Below are positions 42,939-51,851 of a stretch of DNA of 64,000 nt, piece after piece. Where the stretch lies: positions 46,357-110,356 of the forward strand of contig NZ_PNOS01000009.1 of NCBI RefSeq assembly GCF_002869745.1, given 5' to 3'. Position 1 is the first letter of the stretch; every line of letters starts with the position of its first letter. The notes under the pieces are model-generated. The model saw nothing but the letters and a program-made list of their open reading frames with translations. It did no database searches and had not been told where the DNA came from. Source of the stretch: Oceaniglobus roseus. Lineage in GTDB: Bacteria; Pseudomonadota; Alphaproteobacteria; Rhodobacterales; Rhodobacteraceae. Position numbers and translations under genes: made by a program.

Positions 42939-43277
42939 TCAGCCGAGCGCCGCCCGCACCTTCTTCGGCAGGCCCGCGCGGATCGTGGCATAGGAGCTTT
43001 CGATGCGGTGCCCGAGAGCCCCGGCATCGGTGGTCGCGAAGGGCAGGTGGACCCAGGAGCGGTGGAAGTAGGGCGCGCGCTCGGCCGCGCCGACCTCGAC
43101 CAGCATCTCCGCCGTCCCGACATCGGGGCACTTGACCGAGACACCGGTGCCTGAGGTGCCGACGACCGCGAACATCTTGCCGCCCACCTTCCAGGCATCG
43201 TGACCGCCGCCCCAGGGGTCGCTGTTCTCGGCCCCGGGAAGTGCTGCGCAAATGCGGTTGACGGTGTCGCGGCTCAT
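42939..43277 (-). CDS. MmcQ/YjbR family protein
   Basis: The 112-residue protein fits the YjbR fold: [28 protein letters not shown] followed by SVKCPD (quoted as the family start and middle), then the HRSWVHLPF strand. YjbR proteins resemble DNA-binding folds structurally but have no established function. It sits alone between an aminotransferase and cysS, transcribed away from cysS. Confidence 0.85.
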   Translation of the reverse strand: MSRDTVNRICAALPGAENSDPWGGGHDAWKVGGKMFAVVGTSGTGVSVKCPDVGTAEMLVEVGAAERAPYFHRSWVHLPFATTDAGALGHRIESSYATIRAGLPKKVRAALG

Positions 43278-43527
43278 GGGCCGAGCCTGCGGCGGAGCCG
43301 TGCCGCGGGCAAGCGGAATCCCCGGGCCGGCGGACGCCGCCGGACTTGCCCGGATGCGCCGCCCGTGCTATCGCCGCGCCCATGACCAGACCCGCCCCCA
43401 TCCGCTGCTGCATTACCCGCTGACATCGCCGCGCGGGCCGGTCTTCTGTTTCCAAACACCTCCGAAGCCGATAAGCCCGCCGCGGTACCGCGTGCGCCTT
43501 TTGCCGTTCGTGCCAGGAGAGACAGAC

Positions 43528-44967
43528 ATGACCGAGATCCGGCTCCACAACTCGAAGACCCGCAGGAAAGAGGTCTTCGTTCCGCTCGACCCCGGAAACG
43601 TGCGGATGTATGTCTGCGGGCCCACCGTCTATGACCGCGCCCACCTCGGCAACGCGCGCCCCGCGGTGGTCTTCGACGTGCTGTTCCGCCTGCTGCGCCA
43701 CGTCTACGGGGCGGGGCACGTCACCTATGTCCGGAACATCACAGACGTCGACGACAAGATCAACGCGCGGGCGGCGGAGAGCGGGCGGTCGATCGGCGAT
43801 ATCACCGAGGAGACGACGGGCTGGTATCTCGAGGACATGGCCGCGCTCGGCGTGATGGAGCCGACGCACATGCCGCGGGCGACAGGCTACATCGCGCAGA
43901 TGATCGCGATGATCGCCGGGCTGATCGAGAGCGGCCACGCCTACGAGGCGGAGGGCCACGTGCTGTTCGCGGTGGAAAGCTATGCCGCGTACGGCGCGCT
44001 GTCGGGGCGGTCGGTGGACGACATGATCGCGGGCGCGCGGGTCGAGGTCGCGCCCTACAAGCGCAACCCGATGGATTTCGTGATGTGGAAACCCTCGCCC
44101 GAGGGGCTGCCCGGGTGGGACTCGCCCTGGGGCCGGGGGCGGCCCGGCTGGCACATCGAGTGCTCGGCCATGGCGGCGGACCTGCTGGGCGACAGCTTCG
44201 ACATCCACGGCGGCGGCAACGACCTGATGTTCCCGCACCACGAGAACGAGATCGCCCAGTCCGCCTGCGCCCACCCCGGCGTCGAGATGGCGCAGGTCTG
44301 GATGCACAACGAGATGCTGATGGTGGAGGGGAAGAAGATGTCGAAATCCCTCGGCAACTTCTTCACCGTGCGCGACCTGCTGGAACAGGGGGTGCCCGGC
44401 GAGGTGATCCGCTTCGTGCTGCTGTCGACGCATTACGGCAAGCCGATGGACTGGACCGAGGCCAAGCGCGAGGAGGCCACCGCGACACTGAAACGCTGGT
44501 ACGCCATCCTGCACCGCCACGGTTTCACCGCCCGGCTGGTCGAGACGCTGCGCCAGGGCGGACAGTGGCAGGCGGACGCCGAGTTCGCGGGCGTGCTGGC
44601 CAACGACCTGAACGCGCCGGGCGCCATCGCGCGGCTGCACGTGCTGTCCAAGGGGCACACGGCCCCGGCGCTGGCGGGCTTCGCCCACGGGCTCGACATG
44701 CTGGGACTGGTTGCGGACTGGGACCGGCTGGGCGAGATGGCCGGGATCGCGGCGGCGGAGCAGGTGGTGCCGGACTGGGTCGGCCCGCTGGTCGAGGACC
44801 TGCTGGCCCGCCGCCAGGCGGCGCGGGCGGGCAGGGACTGGGCCGAGGCGGACCGGCTGCGCGACCTCCTGAACGCGGCGGGGGTGAACGTGACGGACGT
44901 GGGCGGCGGTGCCTCGTGGTCCCCGGGAGAGCGCTTCGATCCGGCCGTGCTGGAGGCGCTGCGGTGA
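43528..44967 (+). CDS. cysS: Cysteine-tRNA ligase
   Basis: The 479-residue class I synthetase has zinc ligand Cys30 in [18 protein letters not shown] (with the HIGH-equivalent AHLGN), [27 protein letters not shown] and the KMSKS loop in [12 protein letters not shown]. The C-terminal anticodon-binding helices end with [17 protein letters not shown]. The ATG at 43526-43530 region (start 43528) is preceded by CCAGGAGAG, a good ribosome site. It is essential and single-copy in related bacteria. Confidence 0.97.
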   Translation: MTEIRLHNSKTRRKEVFVPLDPGNVRMYVCGPTVYDRAHLGNARPAVVFDVLFRLLRHVYGAGHVTYVRNITDVDDKINARAAESGRSIGDITEETTGWYLEDMAALGVMEPTHMPRATGYIAQMIAMIAGLIESGHAYEAEGHVLFAVESYAAYGALSGRSVDDMIAGARVEVAPYKRNPMDFVMWKPSPEGLPGWDSPWGRGRPGWHIECSAMAADLLGDSFDIHGGGNDLMFPHHENEIAQSACAHPGVEMAQVWMHNEMLMVEGKKMSKSLGNFFTVRDLLEQGVPGEVIRFVLLSTHYGKPMDWTEAKREEATATLKRWYAILHRHGFTARLVETLRQGGQWQADAEFAGVLANDLNAPGAIARLHVLSKGHTAPALAGFAHGLDMLGLVADWDRLGEMAGIAAAEQVVPDWVGPLVEDLLARRQAARAGRDWAEADRLRDLLNAAGVNVTDVGGGASWSPGERFDPAVLEALR

Positions 44968-44984
44968 GGGCGGCGCGCACTTCG

Positions 44985-45051
44985 GGCCGGGGAGGGGGGC
45001 TGTCTGCCCCCCGGCCTTCGGCCTCCCCCCGAGGATATTTGGAAAGCAAAG
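44985..45051 (+). repeat. Dispersed intergenic hairpin/TATTT repeat, copy C
   Basis: It contains GGGGGGC-TGTCT-GCCCCCC (44994-45012) and GGCC-TTC-GGCC (45013-45023), then CCCCGAGGATATTTGG and AAAGCAAAG, running into the cimA start codon. It follows the cysS stop directly and may act as its terminator while contributing the cimA leader. Confidence 0.55.
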
Positions 45052-46695
45052 ATGGGGGGTGCCGTCTTGGCTGAGCGGCTGTATCTCTACGACACCACGC
45101 TGCGCGACGGGCAGCAGACCCAGGGGGTGCAGTTCTCGACCGCCGAGAAGCACCGGATCGCGGCGATGCTGGATGCGCTCGGGGTGGATTACGTCGAAGG
45201 GGGGTGGCCGGGGGCGAACCCGACCGACTCGGCCTTCTTCGAGGAGAAGCCGCAGCTGAAGGCGACCTTCACCGCCTTCGGGATGACGAAGCGGTCGGGG
45301 CGGTCGGCGGAGAACGACGACGTGCTTGCGGCGGTGCTGAACGCCGGGACGCCGGCCGTCTGCCTGGTCGGCAAGACCCACGAGTTCCACGTCAGGACCG
45401 CCCTCGGCGTCTCCCTGGAGGAGAACGTGGAGAACATCGCCGCCTCCGTCGCGCATATCGTCGCCGAGGGGCGCGAGGCGCTGTTCGACGCGGAGCATTT
45501 CTTCGACGGCTACCTCTCGGACCCCGGCTATGCGCTCGAGTGCCTCCGGGCCGCCTTCGACGCGGGGGCGCGGTGGATCGTGCTCTGCGACACCAACGGC
45601 GGCACCCTGCCCGCCGAAATCGGGCGGATCGTGGCCGAGGTGATCGCCTCCGGGATCCCGGGCGACCGGCTGGGCATCCACACCCACGACGACACCGGCA
45701 ACGCGGTGGCGGGGTCGCTCGCGGCCATCGACGCCGGGGCGCGGCAGGTGCAGGGGACGCTGAACGGGCTGGGCGAGCGCTGCGGCAACGCCTCGCTGAC
45801 AACGCTGATCCCGACGCTGCTGCTGAAGGAGCCCTACCGCTCGGCCTACGAGATCGGGGTGAGCGAGGCCGCGCTGAAGGGGCTGACGCGGGGCTCGCGC
45901 CTGCTTGACGACATCCTGAACCGGGTGCCGCTGCGCTCGGCCCCTTACGTCGGCGCCTCGGCCTTCGCGCACAAGGCGGGGCTCCATGCCTCGGCGATCC
46001 TGAAGGATCCGACGACCTACGAGCACATCGACCCGAAGGCCGTGGGCAACGCCCGGATCGTGCCGATGAGCAACCAGGCCGGCCAGTCGAACCTGCGCGC
46101 GCGCCTCGCCGACATGGAGCTGGAGGTCGACAAGGGCGATCCGGCGCTGGGCCGGATCCTGGAGGAAGTGAAGGCGCGGGAGGAGGCGGGGTATTCCTAT
46201 GACACCGCGCAGGCGAGTTTCGAGCTGATCGCCCGCGCGGCGCTGGGTCGGCTGCCGACCTTCTTCGAGGTCAAGCGGTACCGCGTCACGATCGAGCGGC
46301 GGAAGAACAAGTACAACCGCACGGTCAGCCTGTCGGAAGCCGTGGTGGTGGTGAAGATCGGCGACGAGAAGAAGCTCTCGGTCAGCGAGTCGATGGACGA
46401 GACCGGCAGCGACCGCGGCCCCGTCAACGCGCTGGCCAAGGCGCTGGGCAAGGACCTGGGGCCCTACCAGGGCTATATCGACGACATGCGGCTGGTGGAC
46501 TTCAAGGTGCGGATCACCCAAGGCGGCACCGAGGCCGTGACGCGGGTCATCATCGACAGCGAGGATTCGCAGGGGCGGCGCTGGTCGACCGTCGGCGTCT
46601 CGGCCAACATCGTCGACGCCTCCTTCGAGGCGCTGCTCGACGCGATCAACTGGAAGCTGGTGCGCGACGGGGCGGTGGCGGAGGGTGCGCGATGA
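45052..46695 (+). CDS. cimA: (R)-citramalate synthase
   Basis: The 547-residue LeuA-like enzyme condenses pyruvate and acetyl-CoA to citramalate for the threonine-independent isoleucine route. Landmarks are LYLYDTTLRDGQQTQGVQFS (metal and pyruvate site), GGWPGANPTD, HTHDDTGNAVA, NGLGERCGNASL and the LeuA allosteric dimerisation domain in the last 130 residues. It is the long CimA type rather than homocitrate synthase. The ATG at 45052 belongs to the tail of repeat copy C and has a weak ribosome site; a TTG five codons later is possible. The methyltransferase gene overlaps its end (ATGA). Confidence 0.93.
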   Translation: MGGAVLAERLYLYDTTLRDGQQTQGVQFSTAEKHRIAAMLDALGVDYVEGGWPGANPTDSAFFEEKPQLKATFTAFGMTKRSGRSAENDDVLAAVLNAGTPAVCLVGKTHEFHVRTALGVSLEENVENIAASVAHIVAEGREALFDAEHFFDGYLSDPGYALECLRAAFDAGARWIVLCDTNGGTLPAEIGRIVAEVIASGIPGDRLGIHTHDDTGNAVAGSLAAIDAGARQVQGTLNGLGERCGNASLTTLIPTLLLKEPYRSAYEIGVSEAALKGLTRGSRLLDDILNRVPLRSAPYVGASAFAHKAGLHASAILKDPTTYEHIDPKAVGNARIVPMSNQAGQSNLRARLADMELEVDKGDPALGRILEEVKAREEAGYSYDTAQASFELIARAALGRLPTFFEVKRYRVTIERRKNKYNRTVSLSEAVVVVKIGDEKKLSVSESMDETGSDRGPVNALAKALGKDLGPYQGYIDDMRLVDFKVRITQGGTEAVTRVIIDSEDSQGRRWSTVGVSANIVDASFEALLDAINWKLVRDGAVAEGAR

Positions 46696-47399
46696 CGCCG
46701 TTCTTCCAGCTCCACAGCGGGCTTCTGCGCGAGGGGCCGGGCACGCCCGAGGACGTGGCCTGGGCGCTGGAGGTGGCGGGCACCCCGGCGCGGGCGCGGA
46801 TCTGCGACGCGGGCTGCGGGCCCGGCGCCGACACGGTGACGCTGGCGCAGCTGCGCCCCGCCGCGCGGATCGAGGCGGTGGACGCGGTGCCGCATTTCGT
46901 GACCGAGGCGCGGGCGCGGCTGACCCCCTTCGCCGACCGCGTCACGGTCAACGAGGACGACATGGCCGGGATCGAAGGGCCTTACGATCTGATCTGGTGC
47001 GCCGGGGCGCTCTATTTCCTCGGCGTGACCGAGGGGCTCAGGGGCTGGCGCGGGGCGCTGGCGCCGGGCGGCCATGTCGCATTTTCCGAACCCTGCCTGA
47101 CGGGCGAGCCCTCGGCGGCCGTCCGTGCCTTCTGGGCCGACTATCCCGCGCTCGGCGATCTCGACGACATCGCGGCCAGGGTCGGGCGGGCGGGGTTCCG
47201 GGTGCTGGATCACCGGATGGTCACGGGTCAGGCCTGGAAGGCCTATTACGACCCCATGGTGCTGCGTATCGCGGGACTGCGCGAGGCGGCGGATGACGAG
47301 CTTTCGGGCGTTCTGGACGAGCACGAGCGCGAGATCGCGCTCTGGCGCGAGGCCGCCGGCGAGATCGCCTATGCCCTCATGGTGGTGGCGCCGCGATGA
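46692..47399 (+). CDS. Class I SAM-dependent methyltransferase
   Basis: The 235-residue protein has the Rossmann motif I ICDAGCGPGADTVTLA, motif II with an acidic ribose ligand in IEAVDAVPHF, and YDLIWCAGALYFLG for motif IV. It belongs to the Methyltransf_25/11 clan; the acceptor is unknown. It is translationally coupled to both neighbours (ATGA overlaps with cimA and with the phytoene-synthase-like gene). A role for that downstream protein in complex I assembly would make this methyltransferase a candidate partner, by loose analogy with NDUFAF7/NDUFAF5; that is speculative. Confidence 0.85.
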   Translation: MTPFFQLHSGLLREGPGTPEDVAWALEVAGTPARARICDAGCGPGADTVTLAQLRPAARIEAVDAVPHFVTEARARLTPFADRVTVNEDDMAGIEGPYDLIWCAGALYFLGVTEGLRGWRGALAPGGHVAFSEPCLTGEPSAAVRAFWADYPALGDLDDIAARVGRAGFRVLDHRMVTGQAWKAYYDPMVLRIAGLREAADDELSGVLDEHEREIALWREAAGEIAYALMVVAPR

Positions 47400-48148
47400 G
47401 CGTCAACGCCTGCGCCGAACTGGTCCGGCGGGGCGACCCCGACCGCTTCGCCGCCGCCATGGCCGCGCCGCCCGGCGCGCGGACGGTGTTGTTCCCGCTC
47501 TATGCCTTCAACCTCGAAGTCGCGCGCGCGCCCTGGGTCACGCAGGAGCCGATGATCGCCGAGATGCGGCTTCAGTGGTGGCGCGATGCGCTGGCGGAGA
47601 TCGCGGAAGGCGGGCTGGTGCGGCGGCACGAGGTGGTGGTGCCGCTGGCGCAGGTGCTGGACGGTGCGGGGGCGGGCCTGCTCGACGCGCTGATCGAGGC
47701 GCGGCGCGCGGATATCGGGGGGCCGGACTTCGCCGACGGGGCGGCGCTGATGGACTATCTGGATGCGACGGCGGGCAGCCTGATGTGGGCGGCGGCCCTC
47801 GGTCTCGGGGCGACGGAAGGGGAGGCGACGGTGCGCGCCGTGGCGCGGGCCGCGGGGCTTGCCCGCTATCTCGCCGCGGTGCCGGAACTTGTCGCGGCGG
47901 GTCGTCAGCCGTTGCCGGAGGGGTTCGACGTCGCCACCCTCTGCCGTCGGGCGCTGGCCGACTGGCCGGGGCGTCCCGGCAGGGTGCTTCGGCCCACGGC
48001 GCGTCCGGCGCTTCTGGAGGCCTGGCAGGCGCGGGGCGTCCTGCAACGGGTCATCGCCGCGCCGGAGCGGGTGGCGGCGGGGACGCTGGCGCCCTCGGAA
48101 TTCGCCAGGCGGGCCGGGCTGTTGCGGGCGGCGGTGGCAGGGCTCTAG
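47396..48148 (+). CDS. Squalene/phytoene synthase family protein (NDUFAF6-like)
   Basis: The 250-residue protein has the trans-isoprenyl synthase fold family pattern, LFPLYAFNLEVARAPWV and MRLQWWRDALAEI, but the Asp-rich DxxxD diphosphate-binding motifs of true phytoene synthases are not seen. This is the pattern of NDUFAF6-type proteins, mitochondrial complex I assembly factors with alphaproteobacterial relatives. No carotenoid genes are nearby, which also argues against phytoene synthesis. The ATG overlaps the methyltransferase stop. Confidence 0.8.
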   Translation: MSVNACAELVRRGDPDRFAAAMAAPPGARTVLFPLYAFNLEVARAPWVTQEPMIAEMRLQWWRDALAEIAEGGLVRRHEVVVPLAQVLDGAGAGLLDALIEARRADIGGPDFADGAALMDYLDATAGSLMWAAALGLGATEGEATVRAVARAAGLARYLAAVPELVAAGRQPLPEGFDVATLCRRALADWPGRPGRVLRPTARPALLEAWQARGVLQRVIAAPERVAAGTLAPSEFARRAGLLRAAVAGL

Positions 48149-48149
48149 C

Positions 48150-48193
48150 GGCGCGGCGCCTTCGGCGGGATCGCTTCCAGCAAGCAAGAAATG
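48150..48193 (+). repeat. Dispersed intergenic hairpin repeat, diverged copy D
   Basis: GGCGCCTTCGGCGGGATCG and CTTCCAGCAAGCAAGAAATGG follow the phytoene-synthase-like stop. The hairpin and AAG-rich tail resemble the other copies, but the TATTT core is altered to TCGCTTC. Confidence 0.4.
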
Positions 48194-48201
48194 GACGCGG
48201 C

Positions 48202-49413
48202 TCAGGCGCGCGCCTCGGACCTCGGGCGCAGCACCAGCCAGATCAGCGCGCCGCCGGCGAGGGCCAGGAACGGGATCATCGCGTAGTTCACCGCGTGCCA
48301 GCCCGCCTGGGGCGTGCCGCCCGAACAGTTCATCAGCCCGCCCGAGGCGAGCGAGGCAATGGTGACGCAGCCGAAGACGATCATGTCGTTCATCCCCTGC
48401 ACCCGTCCCCGCTCGGCCGCCGTATGGGCGCCCGCAAGCATCGAGGTCGCGCCGATGAAGCCGAAGTTCCAGCCGATGCCGAGCAGGATCAGCGCGACGA
48501 AGAAGTTGCCGAGGTGCACCCCCGCCAGGCCCACGACCCCCGCCGCCGCGAGGATGGCGAGGCCGAGGGCGACGATCCGCTCGACCCCGAAGCGGGCGAT
48601 CAGGTGGCCGGTGAAGAAGGAGGGGATGAACATGGCCAGCACGTGGCCCGAGACAACGTCGGCGGCGTTGTTGCGGTCGAAGCCGCAGCCGACCACGGCG
48701 AGCGGCGTCGAGGTCATCACCAGGTTCATCAGCGCGTAGGAGACCATGGCGCAGATGATGGCGACGGCGATCCGGGGCGTGGTCAGAAGCTCCCACCGGC
48801 TGCGGCCGAGGGAATCACCCTCCCTGGGCGCCGGGGGCTTCGGGATGTCGAGGCCGAGGAAGAGCAGCGAGCCGATGGCATTGATCGCGATCACGGCAAG
48901 GTAGGAGCCGAGGAAGGGCACCACCATGGCGTCCGACGTCACCTTCACCAGCTGCGGACCGATCACCGCCGACAGAAGGCCCCCGGCCATGACGTAGGAG
49001 ATCGCCTTGGGCCGGAACTCGTCCGAGGCGGTGTCAGAGGCGGCGAAGCGGTAGAAGCCCTGGGCCGACATGTAGATGCCGGTCAGGAACGAGCCCGCGA
49101 GGAACACCGGGAAGCTGGCGATCGACAGGCCGTAGGCCCCCACCGCCGCGCCCAGCGAACCGCCCATGCAGCCGGTGAAGAAGCCCGCGCGCCGCCCGAA
49201 CTTCTGCATCAGCGCCGACATCGGCGTGGCGCAGAGCATGTTGCCGAGCACGATCATCGAGATCGGCAGCGTGGCGAAGCAGATGTTGGAGGCCAGCGAC
49301 TGCCCCGCCAGCCCGCCGATGGTGAAGATCATCGGCATCTGCGCCCCGAGGAACGCCTGTGCGGCGACGAGGATCAGGACGTTCTTGCGGGCGGTGGCGC
49401 TGGCGGTGCTCAT
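48202..49413 (-). CDS. MFS transporter
   Basis: The 403-residue membrane protein has about twelve helices and the inter-helix loop MQKFGRRAGFFTG expected between helices 2 and 3. The second half repeats the fold with LIARFGVERIVALG. It resembles the YfcJ/arabinose-efflux-like permeases of unassigned substrate. It is transcribed toward the cimA cluster and is convergent with it. No neighbour suggests a substrate. Confidence 0.85.
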   Translation of the reverse strand: MSTASATARKNVLILVAAQAFLGAQMPMIFTIGGLAGQSLASNICFATLPISMIVLGNMLCATPMSALMQKFGRRAGFFTGCMGGSLGAAVGAYGLSIASFPVFLAGSFLTGIYMSAQGFYRFAASDTASDEFRPKAISYVMAGGLLSAVIGPQLVKVTSDAMVVPFLGSYLAVIAINAIGSLLFLGLDIPKPPAPREGDSLGRSRWELLTTPRIAVAIICAMVSYALMNLVMTSTPLAVVGCGFDRNNAADVVSGHVLAMFIPSFFTGHLIARFGVERIVALGLAILAAAGVVGLAGVHLGNFFVALILLGIGWNFGFIGATSMLAGAHTAAERGRVQGMNDMIVFGCVTIASLASGGLMNCSGGTPQAGWHAVNYAMIPFLALAGGALIWLVLRPRSEARA

Positions 49414-49480
49414 GGCGCCGGATTATCCCTGTTGTACGACAAAGGGAAGGGGCCGCGCACAGCCTCTCGCCGCGGCCGGA

Positions 49481-50752
49481 TCATGTCCGGGGTGCGATCA
49501 GGTGCGCGAAGCTCCCGGCCACCCATCCCTCGCGCAACCCCATCGGCGGAAGCCGGTTTCCCTCCGCATCCGTGGCTTCGAAGAGCGGGATGCCGCGGGC
49601 CTCGAGCGTCGTCGCATAGTGGAACTCGTGCCCCGCCCAGGTGCCCGCGAAGGGGCCGGTATCGGCGCTGAGGGTGCGGTAGCCGAGGTGCAGGCGCCGG
49701 GCGGCGAAGCTGGTGGAGAGGCGCAGGAGGCCGGCCATGGGGTGCCGTGTACCGTCGGCATCGGTCAGGCTGTCGCCCAGCACCATGTAGCCGCCACATT
49801 CTCCGTATATATTAGTGGATTCCGCGGTGTTTCTCAGGCTCTGCATGAAGGTGCGTGCAGCGGAAAGGGGACCGGCGTGCAGCTCCGGATAGCCGCCGGG
49901 CAGGATCACGAGGTCGGCCTCCGGCACCGGCTCGTCCGCGAGCGGAGAGAAGGGCGTGACGTTGGCGCCGGCCGCGCGCCAGGCCTGAAGGAGATGCGGG
50001 TAGGCGAAGGCGAAGGCGCGGTCGCTGGCCAGCGCGATGCGCTGCGCCGGGGGCTTCGCGGTCGGCGCGGGCGCGGCCGTGGCGAGGGGGGCCATCAGGC
50101 CGACGAGGGGGTCGAGGTCGACGGAGGTGGCGACGAGTGCGGCGGCGGCGTCGAGGAAGCTTTCGAGGTCCGCCCGCTCGCCCGCCTGCACGAGGCCGAG
50201 GTGGCGCGAGGGATGGACGAGCCCCGCGTCGCGCGGCAGGGCGCCCAGCACCGGCAGGCCGAGGGACGCGACGGCGCGGCGCAGCATCGCCGCGTGGCGG
50301 GGCGAGCCGGTGTTGTTCAGGATCACCCCGGCGATGTGCACGTGCGGGTCGTGCCGCGCGAACCCCGCGACCAGCGGCGCGACCGACTGCGCCATACGCC
50401 CGGCGTCCACCACCAGCACCACCGGCAGGCCGAGGATCCGCGCGAGGTCGGCGGTGGAGCCGCGCCCCTCGGGCGGGGCGCCGTCGAACAGGCCCATGGC
50501 GCCTTCGACGATCAGGTCGCCATCGCCCGCGGCCAGCCCGCGGATCAACGCAGGGGGCATGGCCCAGGCGTCGAGGTTGAAGCAGGGGCGGGCGCAGGCG
50601 GCCTCGTGGAAGCGGGGGTCGATGTAGTCGGGGCCGGACTTCGCGCCGCGCACGGGCAGGCCGCGGCGGTGGAGGGCGCGCAGTAGCCCGAGGGTCAGGG
50701 TGGTCTTGCCGCTGCCCGAGGCGGGGGCGGCGACGATCAGGCCCCGGCTCAT
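49481..50752 (-). CDS. cobB: Hydrogenobyrinic/cobyrinic acid a,c-diamide synthase
   Basis: The 423-residue enzyme amidates the a and c acetates of the corrin ring using ATP and glutamine. The N-terminal dethiobiotin-synthetase-like domain has VAAPASGSGKTTLTLGLL (P-loop, residues 7-24) and EGAMGLFDG (83-91). The C-terminal glutamine amidotransferase domain (about 238-420) has nucleophile Cys319 in YGECGGYMVLGDSL. The ATG overlaps the stop of a 45-codon reading frame between it and cobA. Length is normal. Confidence 0.94.
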   Translation of the reverse strand: MSRGLIVAAPASGSGKTTLTLGLLRALHRRGLPVRGAKSGPDYIDPRFHEAACARPCFNLDAWAMPPALIRGLAAGDGDLIVEGAMGLFDGAPPEGRGSTADLARILGLPVVLVVDAGRMAQSVAPLVAGFARHDPHVHIAGVILNNTGSPRHAAMLRRAVASLGLPVLGALPRDAGLVHPSRHLGLVQAGERADLESFLDAAAALVATSVDLDPLVGLMAPLATAAPAPTAKPPAQRIALASDRAFAFAYPHLLQAWRAAGANVTPFSPLADEPVPEADLVILPGGYPELHAGPLSAARTFMQSLRNTAESTNIYGECGGYMVLGDSLTDADGTRHPMAGLLRLSTSFAARRLHLGYRTLSADTGPFAGTWAGHEFHYATTLEARGIPLFEATDAEGNRLPPMGLREGWVAGSFAHLIAPRT

Positions 50753-50886
50753 CGCGCGCGTGCGGCGCGGTCGGTCGCCACCGGCGCCGGTGTTCGGGAT
50801 ACCGGGGAAGGGCGCGCGTCACGCGGGGCGGCCCGGCGGAGGGCGCATCCGGCGATGGTCATGTGCCTGACAGGCGTGATGGTCAT
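50749..50886 (-). pseudogene. Possible cobE remnant between cobA and cobB
   Basis: A 45-codon frame starts at the ATG at 50884-50886 and ends overlapping the cobB ATG (ATGA). Its early segment MTIAGCALRRAA resembles the first residues of CobE/CbiG C-terminal-type proteins, but the rest has no recognisable similarity and full CobE is more than twice as long. It may be a decayed gene or a short translated leader that couples cobB; no function is claimed. Confidence 0.3.
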
Positions 50887-50903
50887 GGGACCGCGGGCCC
50901 GGC

Positions 50904-51755
50904 TCAGGCGGACTGCGCGGCGTCGTCGCGGCCGAGCGGGTCGAGATCGCGCGGCGGCACGCCCCTTGCCATCGCCTGCCAGTCGAGGGTCTGGCGCATC
51001 AGCGCCGAGCGTCCCACGCAGATGATCGCGGGCGGCTCGAGCCCCGCGTCCGCGATGTCGGTGGTGCAGGCGGCGAGCGTCGTCTCCAGCACGGACTGCG
51101 CGGGCAGGGTCGCGTTGGTGACGACGGCCACGGGCTCGGATGGAGCGCGGCCCGCGGCAAGGAGGGCGGCGGAGATCTGGGCGATGTGCTTCATCCCCAT
51201 GTAGATCACGATCACCTGCGAGCCCTTGGAGATCGCGGCCCAGTCCAGCGAGCCGGGCGTGTTGCCCGACTGGTCGTGGCCGGTGACGAAGGTCACGGAC
51301 TGGTTCACGTCGCGGTGGGTGACGGGGATCCCGGCATAGGCCAGCCCGCCGATGCCGGCCGAGATGCCGGGAATGATGCGGATCGGCACGCCGTGCTGCA
51401 CCAGCGTCTGCGCCTCTTCGCCGCCGCGCCCGAAGACGAAGGGATCGCCCCCCTTCAGCCGCAGCACCCGCTTGCCCTGCCGCGCGAGGTCCACCAGTTG
51501 CAGCGAGATGTCGCGCTGCAGCGCCGAGGGCTTGCCGCCGCGCTTGCCCGCGTAGACGTGGCGCGCGCCGGGCGCCCAGTCGAGGATCGCGGGTTCGACC
51601 AGGGCGTCGTAGACCACCACCTCGGCCTGGCGCAGGGCGTTCAGGGCGTGCAGCGTCAGCAGCCCCGGATCGCCGGGGCCCGCACCGCACAGCCAGACCC
51701 AGCCGGGGTGCAGCCGGGGCCAGTCCATCGGGGGCAGGGGATCGGGTGTGCTCAT
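50904..51755 (-). CDS. cobA: Uroporphyrinogen-III C-methyltransferase
   Basis: The 283-residue SAM-dependent tetrapyrrole methylase makes precorrin-2, the entry point to siroheme and cobalamin. Motifs: VWLCGAGPGDPGLLTLHAL near the start, VVVYDALV, LRLKGGDPFVFGRGGEEA, PGISAGIGGLAYAGIPVTHRD and TGHDQ. The length is that of a stand-alone SUMT, not the CysG fusion. The ATG at 51753-51755 is used. It lies upstream of cobB on the minus strand and is divergent from cbiD, with 96 bases between. Confidence 0.94.
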   Translation of the reverse strand: MSTPDPLPPMDWPRLHPGWVWLCGAGPGDPGLLTLHALNALRQAEVVVYDALVEPAILDWAPGARHVYAGKRGGKPSALQRDISLQLVDLARQGKRVLRLKGGDPFVFGRGGEEAQTLVQHGVPIRIIPGISAGIGGLAYAGIPVTHRDVNQSVTFVTGHDQSGNTPGSLDWAAISKGSQVIVIYMGMKHIAQISAALLAAGRAPSEPVAVVTNATLPAQSVLETTLAACTTDIADAGLEPPAIICVGRSALMRQTLDWQAMARGVPPRDLDPLGRDDAAQSA

Positions 51756-51851
51756 GGGCCGGTTATGCCGCAGCGCGCGGCGAAGGCAAAGCCCGGAAGC
51801 GGCATCGGGCGGGGCGTTGGCGGCAGCCGCGGCGGGGCCTATAGAGAAGGC

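Noticed and set aside
42919..46521. A 1200-codon open frame on the minus strand opposite cysS and cimA
   Set aside because: It is a shadow of two well-supported plus-strand genes; high GC keeps antisense frames open, and the translation has no domain.
47396..48148. Phytoene or squalene synthase for carotenoid or hopanoid synthesis
   Set aside because: The Asp-rich catalytic motifs are missing and no carotenoid or hopanoid genes are nearby.
51756..51851. Cobalamin riboswitch between cobA and cbiD
   Set aside because: The 96-base gap is too short for the structure and no B12-box-like sequence was seen.
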